A stretch of DNA of 64,000 nucleotides from AP-15 sp963755435 (GTDB lineage Bacteria > Pseudomonadota > Alphaproteobacteria > ATCC43930 > CGMCC-115725). The first letter of the stretch is position 1, and each line of letters begins with the position of its first letter. The position numbers and the translations under genes are program-made. A model generated the notes under the pieces. That model was given only the letters and a program-made list of their open reading frames with translations, was not told the DNA's origin and made no database searches. The DNA is taken from positions 310,001-374,000 of the forward strand of contig CAVWJX010000002.1 of the NCBI GenBank assembly GCA_963755435.1, given 5' to 3'. Of the stretch, positions 50,532 through 61,324 are shown piece after piece.

Positions 50532-53500
50532 TCACTCTGCGCCTTGGCGATGCGGCGCCAGTGCCGGTCGCGGCTCTCCCGACAGGATGTCCGCCGCGCG
50601 CGACGGCCGGTAGGGACGCCCGATCCAGCGGGCGAAGCGCTCAAGATAGAGGTAAACGATCGGGGTCGTGTAAAGCGTCAGCCATTGCGATACCAAAAGC
50701 CCGCCGACGATAGCGATGCCGAGCGGCCGGCGCAGTTCCGACCCGGCGCCGCGGCCGAGCGCGATCGGCAAACTGCCGAACAACGCGGCGAACGTCGTCA
50801 TCATGATCGGCCGGAAGCGCAGCAGGCAGGCCTGGTGGATCGCCTCGCGCGGGCTCTTGCCTTCGATCCGTTCGGCCTGCAAGGCGAAATCGATCATCAT
50901 GATCGCGTTCTTCTTGACGATGCCGATCAGCAGGATGACGCCGATCATTGCGATCACGGTCAGATCGTAATGCAGCAGCATCAGGGCCAAGAGTGCGCCG
51001 ACACCGGCCGAGGGCAAGGCCGAGAGGATGGTCAGCGGATGAATGTAGCTCTCATAGAGCACGCCAAGAACGATATAGACAACCAGGATTGCGGCGGCGA
51101 CCAAGAGTGGCATCGACGACAGCGAGGCCTGGAACGCCTGCGCCGAGCCCTGGAACGAGCCTTCGACGGTCGCGGGGATGCGCAGATCGGCCTTGGTCGC
51201 CAAGATCCTATCGACTGCGGGACCGAGCGCCGCGCCCGGCGCCAAGTTGAACGACAAGGTCACCGCCGGGAATTGGCCTTGGTGGTTGATCGATAGCGGC
51301 TCGAGCTTCGGGGCGAAATGTGCGAACGCGCTCAACGGGATCTCCGCGCCGTTCGGTCCGGCCACATAGATCTTGGACAGCGCGGTCGGGTCATCTTGAA
51401 ATTTCGGATCGACCTCGAGGATCACCTTGTATTGATTGGTCGAGGTGTACATCGTCGCGACTTGGCGCTGGCCGAATGCGTCGTAGAGGGTCGCGTCGAT
51501 CAGCGACGGCGAGATGCCGAGCCGGGAAGCGGCATCGCGGTCGATCTCGATCGCAATATGCGGGGCCGCGACCTGCTGGTCGGAAGCGACATCCTGGACC
51601 TGCGGCAGTTTTTGCATCGCATGTTCAAGGATCGGCGCCCAATGCGTAAGCTCATCGAGATTGGTGTCGGTCAGCGTATATTGGTATTGGGTTCGGCTGA
51701 GCCGGCCACCGATCGAGATGTCCTGGCCCGATTGCATGAAGAATTTGACGCCTTCGATCTTGGCGACCTGGGGACGCAGGCGCTGAATAATCTGGTCGGA
51801 ACTCAAATTACGCTCGTCATGCGGCTTTAACTGGATGAACATTCGCGCGGTGTTCTCGGTCGGATTGTAGGAATAGGCTCCGGCGAACCAGATCACGCCG
51901 GCCACGCCGGGCTGCGTGCGGACGATATCGGCGATCCGGTGAGCCGCCGCCGCGGTGTTTTGGAAAGACGAATCTTGCCGGGCGTCCACTTCGCCGAAAA
52001 TAAATCCGGTATCCTGCTGCGGGAAGAACCCTTTTGGAATAGTCATGTAAAGATAGCCGGTAACGCCGATCAGCAACACCGTCGACAGCAACGTCATCAG
52101 CTGGTGCCGGAAAACAAATCCGAGGCCACGATCATAGGTGCGCAGCATCCAATCGAATACTCCCTCAGCAGCCCGATTGAAGCGGTTCGCTGGATGCAGC
52201 CCCTGCTCCTTCAAGAACAGCGAGCACAAAACCGGCGTCAAGGTCAGGGAAATCGCCGCCGAGGCCACGACCGCGACCGACACGGTGACGGCGAACTCGC
52301 GAAACAGCCGGCCGACGATCCCGCCCATAAAAAACAGCGGAATGAACACCGCAATCAACGAGCAGGTGATCGAAATAATCGTAAAACCGATCTGTCCGGC
52401 GCCTTTCAGCGCGGCGTCCAGCGGGCGCATCCCCTGCTCAATGTAGCGGGTGATGTTTTCGATCATGACGATCGCGTCATCGACGATAAAGCCGACTGAG
52501 ATCGTCAGCGCCATCAACGAGATGTTATCAAGGCTATAGCCCGCGCCATACATCACCGCAAAGGTCGCCAGCAGCGACAGCGGCACGGCCATGCTGGGGA
52601 TGATGGTCGCCCACAAGGTGCGCAAGAACAGAAAAATGACGAGGATCACCAGGGCGACCGTCACCATCATCGTGAACTGCACGTCGCGCACCGCGGCGCG
52701 GATCGTCAGCGACCGGTCCGACAGCAAGCTGACCTTGACCGAAGGCGGAATAAATTCCTCGAGCCGGGGCATCATCGCCTTGATCGTATCGACCAGTTGG
52801 ATCGTGTTAGCCCCCGCTTGGCGCTGGATTGCCAAGCCCTCCGCTGGCGTACCACCGTACCAGGCGCCGGTGCGGTCGTTCTGCACCGAGTTCGATTGCC
52901 TTCCCGACGTCTTTGACGCGCACCGGCGCGCCATTCTTAAAGGCAACGATCACGTTGTTGTAGGCGGCGGCATTGAACAACTGGTCGTTGGTGTCGAGAG
53001 TATAGACTTGGTGAGCTCCTTCGAGATCGCCCTTGGGCTGATCAACCGTTGTCGCCGCCAGCGCATTGCGGACCTCTTCAAAGCCGAGCCCGCGTGAGGC
53101 CAATTCCCCAGGATTGATCTGGACGTGCACTGCATACGGCTTCTGTCCGAAGATGCGAGCTTCCGAGACGCCGGGTACTGTCGACAGCTTCTGCGCCAGC
53201 ACGGTGTACGCATAGTTATCGATGCGATAGACCGGTATGCTATCGGAATGAACCGCGAAGATCAGCACCGGACGATCGGCGGGGTTTGTCTTGCGGTAGG
53301 TCGGCGGGGTCGGCAAATCCTTTGGTAGGAGGCCACTGGCGGCGTTGATCGCTTGCTGCACATCCTCCGCCGCGGCGTCGATATTGCGCGACAGATCGAA
53401 TTGCATCGTGATCGTCGTCGTGCCGACGCCGCTCGTCGAGGTCATCTGGTCGAGATCGGGGATCGCCGCGAATTGCTGCTCGAGCGGCGTCGCCACCGCC

Positions 53501-53682
53501 GACGCCATCGTGTCCGGGCTCGCCCCGGGATAGGTTGCATTGACCGTAATCGTCGGAAAATCGACGTTGGGGAGAGCAGCCACCGGCAGCAGGCCATAGG
53601 CGGCGACGCCGAACACCAGCACGCCGAGCATTAACAGCGAGGTCGCGATCGGCCGCCGGATAAAGGGCTCCGAAACATTCAT
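50532..53682 (-). pseudogene. RND efflux pump gene interrupted by a +1 frameshift (MdtB/MdtC-like)
   Basis: Two overlapping frames, 52807-53682 and 50532-52946, together make one normal RND pump of about 1048 residues, colinear with the next pump gene. The upstream frame ends its homology at GAPVRVKDVGKAI and the downstream frame resumes at NSVQNDRTGAWYGG, the paralogue reading VINSVQNER across the same point. The junction reads gcaatcgaactcgg on the coding strand, so one extra base near 52892-52895 explains the break. All other motifs, including VGFIVDDAIVM and LLIGIVKKNAIM, are intact. A real frameshift, a sequencing error or recoding is possible. Confidence 0.85.
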
Positions 53683-53764
53683 CGGCGATTACCTTTTCGT
53701 ACGGTCGAAAATTGTCGTACGGCGAAAATCGAGGTCGGCGAGGTTCCGGCCGGCGGCGGTACGT

Positions 53765-54910
53765 TCAGCTCGCCACCTTCGTCCCGCGCGCCGCCAGGAT
53801 CTTGACGCGCGCCCCCTCGGTCAGCCGGTACTGCCCGTCCACCACCACCCGCTCGCCGGGAGCGAGCCCTTTGCTAACAACGGCAATCCCGTCCTGGATC
53901 GAGGCGACCGTGACGGCGCGCCGCTCGACCGTATCATCGGATTTGATGACATAGGCGTACTGGCCGTTCGGCCCCTCCTCGACCGTCTGCGACGGCACCG
54001 TCGCGACGTTGGGGAGCACCTTGAGGATCACTCGCAGGCTGACGAATTCGCCCGGCCACAAGCGTTCGTCCTGATTGTCGAAGCGCGCCTTCAGGTGGAT
54101 CGTGCCGGTCGCTTGGTCGATCGAATTGTCGATCAACGTCAGCTGGCCTTGCGACAACAGGGTGGTGCCGTCGCCGCTATAAGCGCGTACCGCGAGCGGC
54201 GCCTTCTGCTGCGATTGGCGGATCGCGTCGAGGTTTTCCTGCGGCAAGGTAAAGCTGACGAAGATCGGCTTCAGCTCGGTGATCGTGACCAGCGTCGTGT
54301 TGTCGTTCGAATGCACGAGGTTGCCCTTGTCGACCAGCCGCGCACCGAGGCGGCCGTCGATAGGCGAGCGAATATCGGCATAGCCGAGATTGAGCTCGGC
54401 AGTGTCGATCTGCGCCTCGTCACCTTTGATCGCAGCCTGCAGCTGGGCAACCAGCGCGGTTTGCTGGTCGTAGCTCTGCCGGGTCTGGTAGCCGCTGCCG
54501 AGCAGCTTCGCATAGCGGTTGAGATCGAGCTTGGCGCCGGCGAGCTGGGCCTCGTCTTTTTGCTTGGCCGCCTGGGCCTGCTCGAGTGCCGCCTGGTAGG
54601 GTCGAGGATCGATCTGGAACAGCGGCTCGCCCTGCTTGACCTCCTGGCCCTCCTTGAACTCGACCTTCATGATTTGGCCGTCGACCCGGGTCTTGACCGC
54701 GACGGTGTTGTACGCCTGAACCGTGCCGATGCCGTGCAGGAAAACCGGGACGTTTTCGGCTCGGACGATTCCAGCAGTGACCGGGACGGCAGGCGCCGGA
54801 GCCTGAGCGCGGGCCGTGGTCGTCTCGCCGCTGGCAAAGCCGAGCCACCAGATCGCCGCCGTCGCGGCCAGCCCCAGCAGCGCAGCAACGCTGATCGCCC
54901 GCCTTACCAT
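53765..54910 (-). CDS. RND efflux periplasmic adaptor (membrane fusion protein)
   Basis: This 381-residue adaptor has an N-terminal anchor (RRAISVAALLGLAATAAIWWL), an alpha-helical hairpin with coiled-coil (YQAALEQAQAAKQKDEAQ, AQLQAAIKGDEAQIDTAE), a lipoyl domain (GIVRAENVPVFLHGIGTV, TRVDGQIMKVEFKEGQEV) and a beta-barrel domain (LWPGEFVSLRVILK). It joins the inner-membrane pumps to an outer-membrane channel. It is the first gene of the operon MFP, RND, RND, MarR on this strand. Confidence 0.92.
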   Translation of the reverse strand: MVRRAISVAALLGLAATAAIWWLGFASGETTTARAQAPAPAVPVTAGIVRAENVPVFLHGIGTVQAYNTVAVKTRVDGQIMKVEFKEGQEVKQGEPLFQIDPRPYQAALEQAQAAKQKDEAQLAGAKLDLNRYAKLLGSGYQTRQSYDQQTALVAQLQAAIKGDEAQIDTAELNLGYADIRSPIDGRLGARLVDKGNLVHSNDNTTLVTITELKPIFVSFTLPQENLDAIRQSQQKAPLAVRAYSGDGTTLLSQGQLTLIDNSIDQATGTIHLKARFDNQDERLWPGEFVSLRVILKVLPNVATVPSQTVEEGPNGQYAYVIKSDDTVERRAVTVASIQDGIAVVSKGLAPGERVVVDGQYRLTEGARVKILAARGTKVAS

Positions 54911-55054
54911 CCTGAGCCACTCCGGTTGGTTATTAAAGTTAACGAATGTCTATCATAGTGAAACTCTATAGCTTCGGGTCGCCGCTGTCCATGCAATCGG
55001 TGCAAGCCTTGGCCGAATCGGCTCGGGCGAAACGTCGCGGGGGTGGCGCGAGCG

Positions 55055-55255
55055 CTACCGGGGCAACGGCAATTCGATCGGCGCACAGTTGGTACGTCCG
55101 GACATCAAGCAATCCTCGATTGTGGATTCTTTGATCAGGTCTCGGACCAGTACGACGCCGGCAATCGCCAGGCTCAGCACGATGATCAACCCCATCAGCG
55201 CCGCCGTCCGTCTCGCCTCGGTATCGGGGTCGCGATCCTCGAAGCGGTTGTTCAT
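55055..55255 (-). CDS. Small single-span membrane protein, conserved in alphaproteobacteria
   Basis: The 66-residue product has a charged N-terminus (RFEDRDPDTEARRTA), one membrane helix (ALMGLIIVLSLAIAGVVLV) and a distinctive C-terminal segment EDCLMSGRTNCAPIE with two Cys, which I recall from short hypothetical proteins of rhizobia. The ATG at 55255 is preferred; the frame extends to 55318 without a supported start. Function unknown. It precedes the convergent-neighbour adaptor gene by about 145 bases. Confidence 0.6.
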   Translation of the reverse strand: MNNRFEDRDPDTEARRTAALMGLIIVLSLAIAGVVLVRDLIKESTIEDCLMSGRTNCAPIELPLPR

Positions 55256-55375
55256 CGGCCTGCCGAAGGGACGAAGGGATTGGCTGTTCGACCCGGGTCG
55301 AACAGCCGCCTGCGACACGGGTCATAGAGATAGTGTCGAATTGCGGCCGCCGGCAATACCGGCGGGAGGACCAAC

Positions 55376-57541
55376 TCAGCGCGACGCGGTAGTGTGCGAG
55401 CCGGCGCGATCGAGCGCGCCCTCCACCGCGGCCGAAGTCAGCAGCTCGGGGAGCAGCTGACCGTTGGGGCGATTTGGGCCGTAGACCGCGTTGAACGGAA
55501 CGCCGTAGCGGCCAAAACTTTGCAGATAGCGGGTCAACGCCGGGTCTGGCCGGGTCCAATCGCCGCGCATCGCCACCACCCGCGACCCGAACAGCCGGTC
55601 GCTGACCGGCTCGCGGTCGAGCACCACCGCCGCGTTGACCTTGCAGGTCAAGCACCAGGCCGCGGTCACATCGACAAACACGGTCTTGCCCTCGCCAACG
55701 AGCACAGGGATGGCGCGCGCATCGAACCGCCTCCACCCGCCGGCCCCGCTTGCGTCCCCGGTAGCGCCGCCTCGGACGACCCCCGCAAAGGCCGGCCACA
55801 ATATGGCGGCGACCACCAGCGCAGCCGTAGCACCCGAGGCCAGCCGCGCCTCGGCCGCCGGCATCCGGCGCCAATGCTTGAGTGCCAAGAGCCCGAGCAC
55901 GATCGCCAGCGCCGCCGCACCGGCAAGCGCCACCGGCGCGCCCGACAGCGCCGCCAGCACGAAGAGGAGCCAGATCGCGGTTCCGACCAGCACCAGCCCG
56001 AGCGCCGCGCGCAGCCGGTTCATCCAGCGTCCCGGCCGCGGCAGCAGACGGACCAGCTGGGGAAAGCCGGCTACCGCCAGATAGGGCGCGGCAAAGCCCA
56101 GCCCCAGCGCCGTGAACACAGCTGCGATCTGGCGCGGCCCCTGCGCCAGCGCGAAGCCGACCGCAGTGCCGACAAACGGCGCCGAGCACGGGGTGGCGAG
56201 CAAGGTGGCAAAGCCGCCGGTCAGAAACGCATCGGCATATCGCGGGCGAACCCGGCCCGCCGCGGCGGCGTCATAGGCGATCCGCGGCAAGCCGATCGGC
56301 AGCCAACCCCACAGGCTCGCCGCGAACAAAGTGGTCAAGGCCGCCATCGCGGCGATGAACCATGGCCACTGGAACTGGATGCCCCAGCCGATCACGCCGC
56401 CCGCCGCCTTGAGGCCGATCAGCGCCGCCGCAATCAGCGCGAACGAGGCGAGCACGCCCAGCGCTGTCATCAGCAGCCCGATGCGCACCCGAATTCGATC
56501 GGCCCCGGCCTGGCTCGCGACCGACAGCAGCTTTAGCGACAGCACCGGCAGCACGCACGGCATCGCATTCAGAATGAGCCCGCCCAAGAGCGCGATAGCC
56601 AGGATCGGCAGCAACGGCGCGGCACCGTCGCGCAACGGCGCGGCGAGCGGGGTGGCAGCGAACTCCGCCGCACGCGAGCCGTCGACCAGGGTCAAGCTCA
56701 GTTTGCTGCCGGCGATTCCGGCGGCGGGTGCGTCGCGGATCGGCACCGTCAGTCGCGCCTCATGTCCCGATTGGGAAAGGTCCGCCGCCGGGCGGCCGGG
56801 CGAGCCCTTGGCCAAGCCCTCGACAAACAGGTCGGGCGCCCGAAACGCAGCGCCGGGACTGTCCAGCCGAACCACCAGGCGAGCTTCACGCCCGCTGCCG
56901 GCGGCGTTGGCCGAAACCAGCTCGATCCCGGTGGCGGCAAGGCTACGCGGAACCCGCGCGCGCGCCGCGGCGATTAGTCCCGCCTGCGCCGCCGGCGACG
57001 CCGGGCCGGCGGGCAAGGCGAGATCGAACTTGACCGAATAAGGGACGCAGATCTGGGCACAAGCCGCGTAATCGACCGTGGCACGCAGCTCGAGCGGCCG
57101 GCCCGGATGGGCCAAGCTCAGCGCAATTGGCAGAACGACATGGTTCTCGTAGGCCGCCGTCTCGAACCCTTGCAGCGAATAGCGGGCCGGCGCCGGCCAA
57201 GAGATATCGGCATGCGTGAGATTGACCGACCCCGCGAAATCGATGCTCGGCGGGATGCCGGCGTCTCCAGGTGAGCGCCAATAGGTGTGCCATCCGGGCG
57301 CCAGCCTGATTTCGAGCCCGGCATCAAGGCTCGCCGCCGACCCGGTCGAGCCGACCGCGGTAATCAGCCGCGCGGCGGCATGAGCATCGCCGACCCAGCC
57401 GGTCGCGGCGGCCAAACCCGAGGCGGGCGACGCCAGCATCAGCAGCGCAGCCAGCAGAGGGCTGATCAACCCGAAAAACCCCAACCGTGCGATCTCCAAT
57501 CCGTTGCGCAGAGTAATGGCAGCCAATCTTGGCACCAGCAA
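55376..57541 (-). CDS. ScsB/DsbD-like thiol:disulfide interchange protein
   Basis: This 721-residue protein has an N-terminal signal/hydrophobic region, a periplasmic DsbD-alpha-like domain (APGWHTYWRSPGDAG, DYAACAQICVPYSVKFD with a Cys pair), about eight membrane helices carrying NAMPCVLPVLSLKLL and LATPCSAPFVGTAVGF (the redox Cys pair), and a C-terminal thioredoxin-like domain with AAWCLTCKVN. The layout matches ScsB (suppressor of copper sensitivity), which passes electrons from thioredoxin to periplasmic partners. Several N-terminal starts are possible. Confidence 0.87.
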   Translation of the reverse strand: MLVPRLAAITLRNGLEIARLGFFGLISPLLAALLMLASPASGLAAATGWVGDAHAAARLITAVGSTGSAASLDAGLEIRLAPGWHTYWRSPGDAGIPPSIDFAGSVNLTHADISWPAPARYSLQGFETAAYENHVVLPIALSLAHPGRPLELRATVDYAACAQICVPYSVKFDLALPAGPASPAAQAGLIAAARARVPRSLAATGIELVSANAAGSGREARLVVRLDSPGAAFRAPDLFVEGLAKGSPGRPAADLSQSGHEARLTVPIRDAPAAGIAGSKLSLTLVDGSRAAEFAATPLAAPLRDGAAPLLPILAIALLGGLILNAMPCVLPVLSLKLLSVASQAGADRIRVRIGLLMTALGVLASFALIAAALIGLKAAGGVIGWGIQFQWPWFIAAMAALTTLFAASLWGWLPIGLPRIAYDAAAAGRVRPRYADAFLTGGFATLLATPCSAPFVGTAVGFALAQGPRQIAAVFTALGLGFAAPYLAVAGFPQLVRLLPRPGRWMNRLRAALGLVLVGTAIWLLFVLAALSGAPVALAGAAALAIVLGLLALKHWRRMPAAEARLASGATAALVVAAILWPAFAGVVRGGATGDASGAGGWRRFDARAIPVLVGEGKTVFVDVTAAWCLTCKVNAAVVLDREPVSDRLFGSRVVAMRGDWTRPDPALTRYLQSFGRYGVPFNAVYGPNRPNGQLLPELLTSAAVEGALDRAGSHTTASR

Positions 57542-57740
57542 GACTGTCGACGGTCTCGACCGGCGACACTCTCGAATAACGTGGCAAAGAAGCCGTTACT
57601 CATGCGCGCCACCCGGTCCGCCGATCGTAGAGGCGCGCCTTCATATCGGCCATTCCGGCAGAGATTTCCCGCCCCCGGTTGCGGGGCTACCGCGCGGTGC
57701 GCTATTGGAGCGCAGCCTCGTGGCGAAAGGATCATCTGGC

Positions 57741-58892
57741 ATGGCGCAAGCGGGCCCGCTTTCCGGCATCACCATCGTCGACCTGTCCCGCATCCTGGCC
57801 GGACCCTATTGCACCTTGCTGATGGCCGAACTGGGTGCGCGGGTGATCAAGGTCGAGCCGCCACGCCAGGGCGACGACGCGCGCCATTATGGCCCGTTCA
57901 AAAACGGCAAATCGGCTTATTTCGCCTCGGTCAATCGCGGCAAGGAATCGATCGCCCTCGACCTCAAATCCCCGGACGGCCGCGACATCTTCGAGCGCCT
58001 GCTCGACAAGGCCGATGCGCTGGTCGAGAATTTCCGCCCCGGCACGATGGAAAAGCTCGGCTACGGCTGGGACACCCTGCACCCGCGCTATCCGCGCCTG
58101 GTCTACGCCGCGGCCTCGGGCTTCGGCCATAGCGGCCCTTATTCGCATTATCCGGCCTACGACATGGTGGTGCAGGGGCTGGGCGGGGTCATGAGCATAA
58201 CCGGGCACCCGGGCATGCCGTTGACCCGGATCGGCACCTCGATCGGCGATCTCGGCGGCGGCTTGTTCACCGCCATCGCGCTCAATGCGGCGCTCCTCCA
58301 TCGCGAGCGCACCGGCGCGGCGCAAAAGGTCGACGTGTCCTTGTTCGACTGCCAGCTGGCGCTATTGGAAAACGCGATCGTGCGCTACACCGCGACCGGC
58401 GAAATCCCCGGTCCGATGGGGGCGCGCCATCCCTCGATCACCCCGTTCGAGGCGTTCGCCACCGGTGACGGCAACATCATAATCGCCGCCGGCAATGACG
58501 GGCTCTTCGTCAAGCTCGCGCATGCGCTCGGCCGCTCCGATCTCGCCGACAATCCGCTGTTCAAAACCAACGCGCTGCGCAACCAGCATCAGGAAGCACT
58601 GAAAGCCGAGATCGAAGGGGTGCTGCGCGAAGGCGGCACCGAAGATTGGATCGGGGTGCTGGAGGCGGCCGGGGTGCCGTGCGGCCCGGTCAACAACATC
58701 GCCCAAGCCTTGGCTCACCCGCAGGCCGCGGCGCGCAACATGCTGATCGATGTCGACGACCCGACGATCGGCCCGCTCAAGCTCGCCGGCAACCCGATGA
58801 AGCTATCGGCCTTCGCCGACCCGCCGACCCGCACCCCGGCCCCAGATCTCGACGCCGACCACGACCGGATCCTGCGCGAACTCGGCCTCTAA
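57741..58892 (+). CDS. Family III CoA-transferase (CaiB/BaiF), second copy
   Basis: This 383-residue protein has the same fold as the CoA-transferase near 31183 but belongs to a different branch: SGITIVDLSRILAGPYCTLLM, VIKVEPPRQGDDARHYGP, LVENFRPGTMEKLGYGWD, a conserved YDMVVQGLGGVMSITG with a likely catalytic Asp, and KVDVSLFDCQLALLENAI. No partner enzyme is adjacent. The ATG at 57741 follows a long in-frame shadow from 57504. The substrate is unknown. Confidence 0.88.
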   Translation: MAQAGPLSGITIVDLSRILAGPYCTLLMAELGARVIKVEPPRQGDDARHYGPFKNGKSAYFASVNRGKESIALDLKSPDGRDIFERLLDKADALVENFRPGTMEKLGYGWDTLHPRYPRLVYAAASGFGHSGPYSHYPAYDMVVQGLGGVMSITGHPGMPLTRIGTSIGDLGGGLFTAIALNAALLHRERTGAAQKVDVSLFDCQLALLENAIVRYTATGEIPGPMGARHPSITPFEAFATGDGNIIIAAGNDGLFVKLAHALGRSDLADNPLFKTNALRNQHQEALKAEIEGVLREGGTEDWIGVLEAAGVPCGPVNNIAQALAHPQAAARNMLIDVDDPTIGPLKLAGNPMKLSAFADPPTRTPAPDLDADHDRILRELGL

Positions 58893-58963
58893 AGACGCCT
58901 CGCGCCGGTGCCGGCCCCCTCTCATTCCCTCCCTACTGTCGGCGGAGAGGATAGGGCGGGGTC

Positions 58964-61324
58964 ATGATCCGCTATCTGCTCGCCGGCTTTACCGTCCTGC
59001 TGCTGGTGCTCGTTGGCGGGATCTATCTGTACCTGCGCTCGTCTCTGCCGCAGACCGATGGCCGGATCGAGGTGCACGGGCCGCAAGCCGCGATCCGCAT
59101 CACCCGCGATGCCGACGGGGTTCCCACGGTCACCGCCGAGGACGGTGACGATGCCGCCTTCGGCCTCGGTTTTGTCCACGCTCAGGACCGGCTGTTCCAG
59201 ATGGAGCTGATGCGCCGCTACGCCGCCGGCCGGCTCGCCGAGATCTTCGGCGCGAAAGCCGTGCCGGTCGACAAGGAGATGCGCGTTCTCGGCCTCTATC
59301 GCGCTGCCGAGGCCGAGATCCCGTATCTGTCGCCGGCGGTCAACCAGGTGTTCCGGGCCTATGCCGCCGGGGTCAACGCCTTTCTCGCCTCGCGCCATGG
59401 CGCGTTGCCGCCCGAGTTCCTGATGCTGCATTTCACGCCCGAGCCATGGCGCGAGGCCGACAGCCTGGCCTGGGGCAAGCTGATGGCGCTGCAAATCGAG
59501 GGCAATTATCGCGGCGAATTGCTGCGCGCCCGCATGGCCCGAACGATTTCGCCGGAGGATATGGCCTTTCTCTACCCGGCATATCCAAAGGCTGCGCCGA
59601 CAACCCTCTCGGCGATGCTGCCGATCTATCGCCGGCTCCGGCTGGGGCGGCTCTACGACGCGCTGCCGGGTGCGGTCGGGCCGGTCTACGCATCGAACAA
59701 CTGGGTGGTTGACGGCCATCACAGCAAGAGTGGCAAGCCGCTGCTGGCCAACGACCCGCACCTCGATTTCGGCGCGCCCGGACCGTGGTATCTGGCTCGC
59801 CTGAAGACGCCGCGCCGCGAGATCGCCGGAGCGACCGCGCCCGGGATGCCGCTGGTCGTGATCGGCCACAACGACCATATCGCCTGGGGCTTCACCACGA
59901 CCACCGCCGATGTCGAGGACCTCTTTGTCGAAAAGCTCGATCCCAAGGATCCCGGCCGCTATCTGACCCCCGACGGCAGCGTGCCGTTCAGGACGCGGCG
60001 GGAAAAGATCGTGGTGCACGGCGGCGCCCCGGTCGCGTTCACCGTGCGCACGACCCGGCACGGGCCGGTGCTGTCGGACGTGTTGCCGCCGGGTGCGGCC
60101 GATTCCGGTAATGTCCTGGCGTTGTCGGCGACCTTTCTCGAGCCGCAGGATCGCAGCGCCGAGGCGCTGTGGGAGGCCGACCGGGCCACCGACTGGCAGA
60201 GCTTTCGCGCCGCATGGCGGGGCTTTGTCGGGCCGATGCAGAACACCGTCTATGCCGACGACAGCGGCACCATCGGCTTTATCGCGCCGGGCCTGGTGCC
60301 GATCCGCGGCAAGGGCGATGGCTGGATGCCGGCGCCGGGCTGGACCGGTGAATATGACTGGAAAGGGTTCATCCCATTCGATGCGTTGCCCCAGGCGACC
60401 AATCCCGCCTCGGGCCATTTCGTCAGCGCCAACAACAAGATCGTGCCCGATTCCTACCCCTATTTCCTGAGCCGCGACTGGGATCTTCCGAACCGCGCCG
60501 AGCGGATCGAGGCATTGCTCGTCCGGACCCCGGTGCAGACCCCGAGCTCGAGCGCGGCGATCGAGGCCGACACCTTCTCGCTCGCCGCCAAGGAGCTGGT
60601 GCCGCGGATGACCGCAATCGCACCCGGCGATGCGGCCTCGCGCGCGGCCATCGGCCGTCTGAAGCGATGGAACTTTCACATGGACCGCGACCGGGTGGCG
60701 CCGCTGCTGTTCACCGCCTGGCTGCGCCAGTTCAGCCATGCGGTCCTGTTCGGCCGCTTTGGCCAGGCGGTTGCCGGCTATTGGGGGCTGAAGCCGCAGG
60801 TCATGGAGGCGGTGTTGACCCGACGCCCGGACTGGTGCGCCGACCAGAAGCGGCGGGCGGCGCCGCAACCCGAGGCCGAGACCTGCGCCACTCGGCTCGC
60901 CCAGTCCCTTAAATCGGCACTGGCCCAGCTGCGCCGCGCCTATGGCGACGATATGGCGACCTGGGGGTGGGGTCGGGCGCATGTTGCGGTGTTCGACAGC
61001 CCGGTCTTCAGCCGGATCCCGGTGCTGCGCGACTGGTTCGACCCCTCGATCCCGATTGGCGGCGCCAGCGACACGGTCAACCACGCGCCGAGCCTGCTGC
61101 GCGACGGCCGCGACCCGTTCGAGCAGGTGTTCGGGGCGAGCCTGCGGATCATCACCGATCTCGCCGCCCCCGCCGACGCGCGGATGATCGTCACCCCGGG
61201 CCAGTCCGGCAACCCGCTATCATCTCATTTCGCCGATCTGGTCCGCCGCTGGCGCAATTTCGCCTGGCTCTTCCCCAGCCGTGCCGCTCCGGTGTCCACC
61301 CTCATGCTGGTGCCCGAAAAATGA
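58964..61324 (+). CDS. Penicillin acylase-family hydrolase (Ntn-hydrolase)
   Basis: This 786-residue protein has an N-terminal membrane or signal helix (LLAGFTVLLLVLVGGIYLYL) and the penicillin acylase layout: an alpha domain with FGLGFVHAQDRLFQMELMRR, a spacer, and the beta chain starting at the nucleophile Ser244 in VYASNNWVVDG. SKSGKPLLANDPHLDF and VIGHNDHIAWGFTTTTADV follow. Maturation by self-cleavage before Ser244 is expected. In related enzymes the substrates are acyl-homoserine lactones or beta-lactams; which one applies is not known. The stop overlaps the next start (ATGA). Confidence 0.92.
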   Translation: MIRYLLAGFTVLLLVLVGGIYLYLRSSLPQTDGRIEVHGPQAAIRITRDADGVPTVTAEDGDDAAFGLGFVHAQDRLFQMELMRRYAAGRLAEIFGAKAVPVDKEMRVLGLYRAAEAEIPYLSPAVNQVFRAYAAGVNAFLASRHGALPPEFLMLHFTPEPWREADSLAWGKLMALQIEGNYRGELLRARMARTISPEDMAFLYPAYPKAAPTTLSAMLPIYRRLRLGRLYDALPGAVGPVYASNNWVVDGHHSKSGKPLLANDPHLDFGAPGPWYLARLKTPRREIAGATAPGMPLVVIGHNDHIAWGFTTTTADVEDLFVEKLDPKDPGRYLTPDGSVPFRTRREKIVVHGGAPVAFTVRTTRHGPVLSDVLPPGAADSGNVLALSATFLEPQDRSAEALWEADRATDWQSFRAAWRGFVGPMQNTVYADDSGTIGFIAPGLVPIRGKGDGWMPAPGWTGEYDWKGFIPFDALPQATNPASGHFVSANNKIVPDSYPYFLSRDWDLPNRAERIEALLVRTPVQTPSSSAAIEADTFSLAAKELVPRMTAIAPGDAASRAAIGRLKRWNFHMDRDRVAPLLFTAWLRQFSHAVLFGRFGQAVAGYWGLKPQVMEAVLTRRPDWCADQKRRAAPQPEAETCATRLAQSLKSALAQLRRAYGDDMATWGWGRAHVAVFDSPVFSRIPVLRDWFDPSIPIGGASDTVNHAPSLLRDGRDPFEQVFGASLRIITDLAAPADARMIVTPGQSGNPLSSHFADLVRRWRNFAWLFPSRAAPVSTLMLVPEK

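Noticed and set aside
58922..61084. 720-codon open frame on the minus strand opposite the penicillin acylase gene
   Set aside because: It is antisense to a gene with intact Ntn-hydrolase motifs and reads as low-complexity Arg/Gly/Asp-rich sequence, a GC-driven shadow frame.
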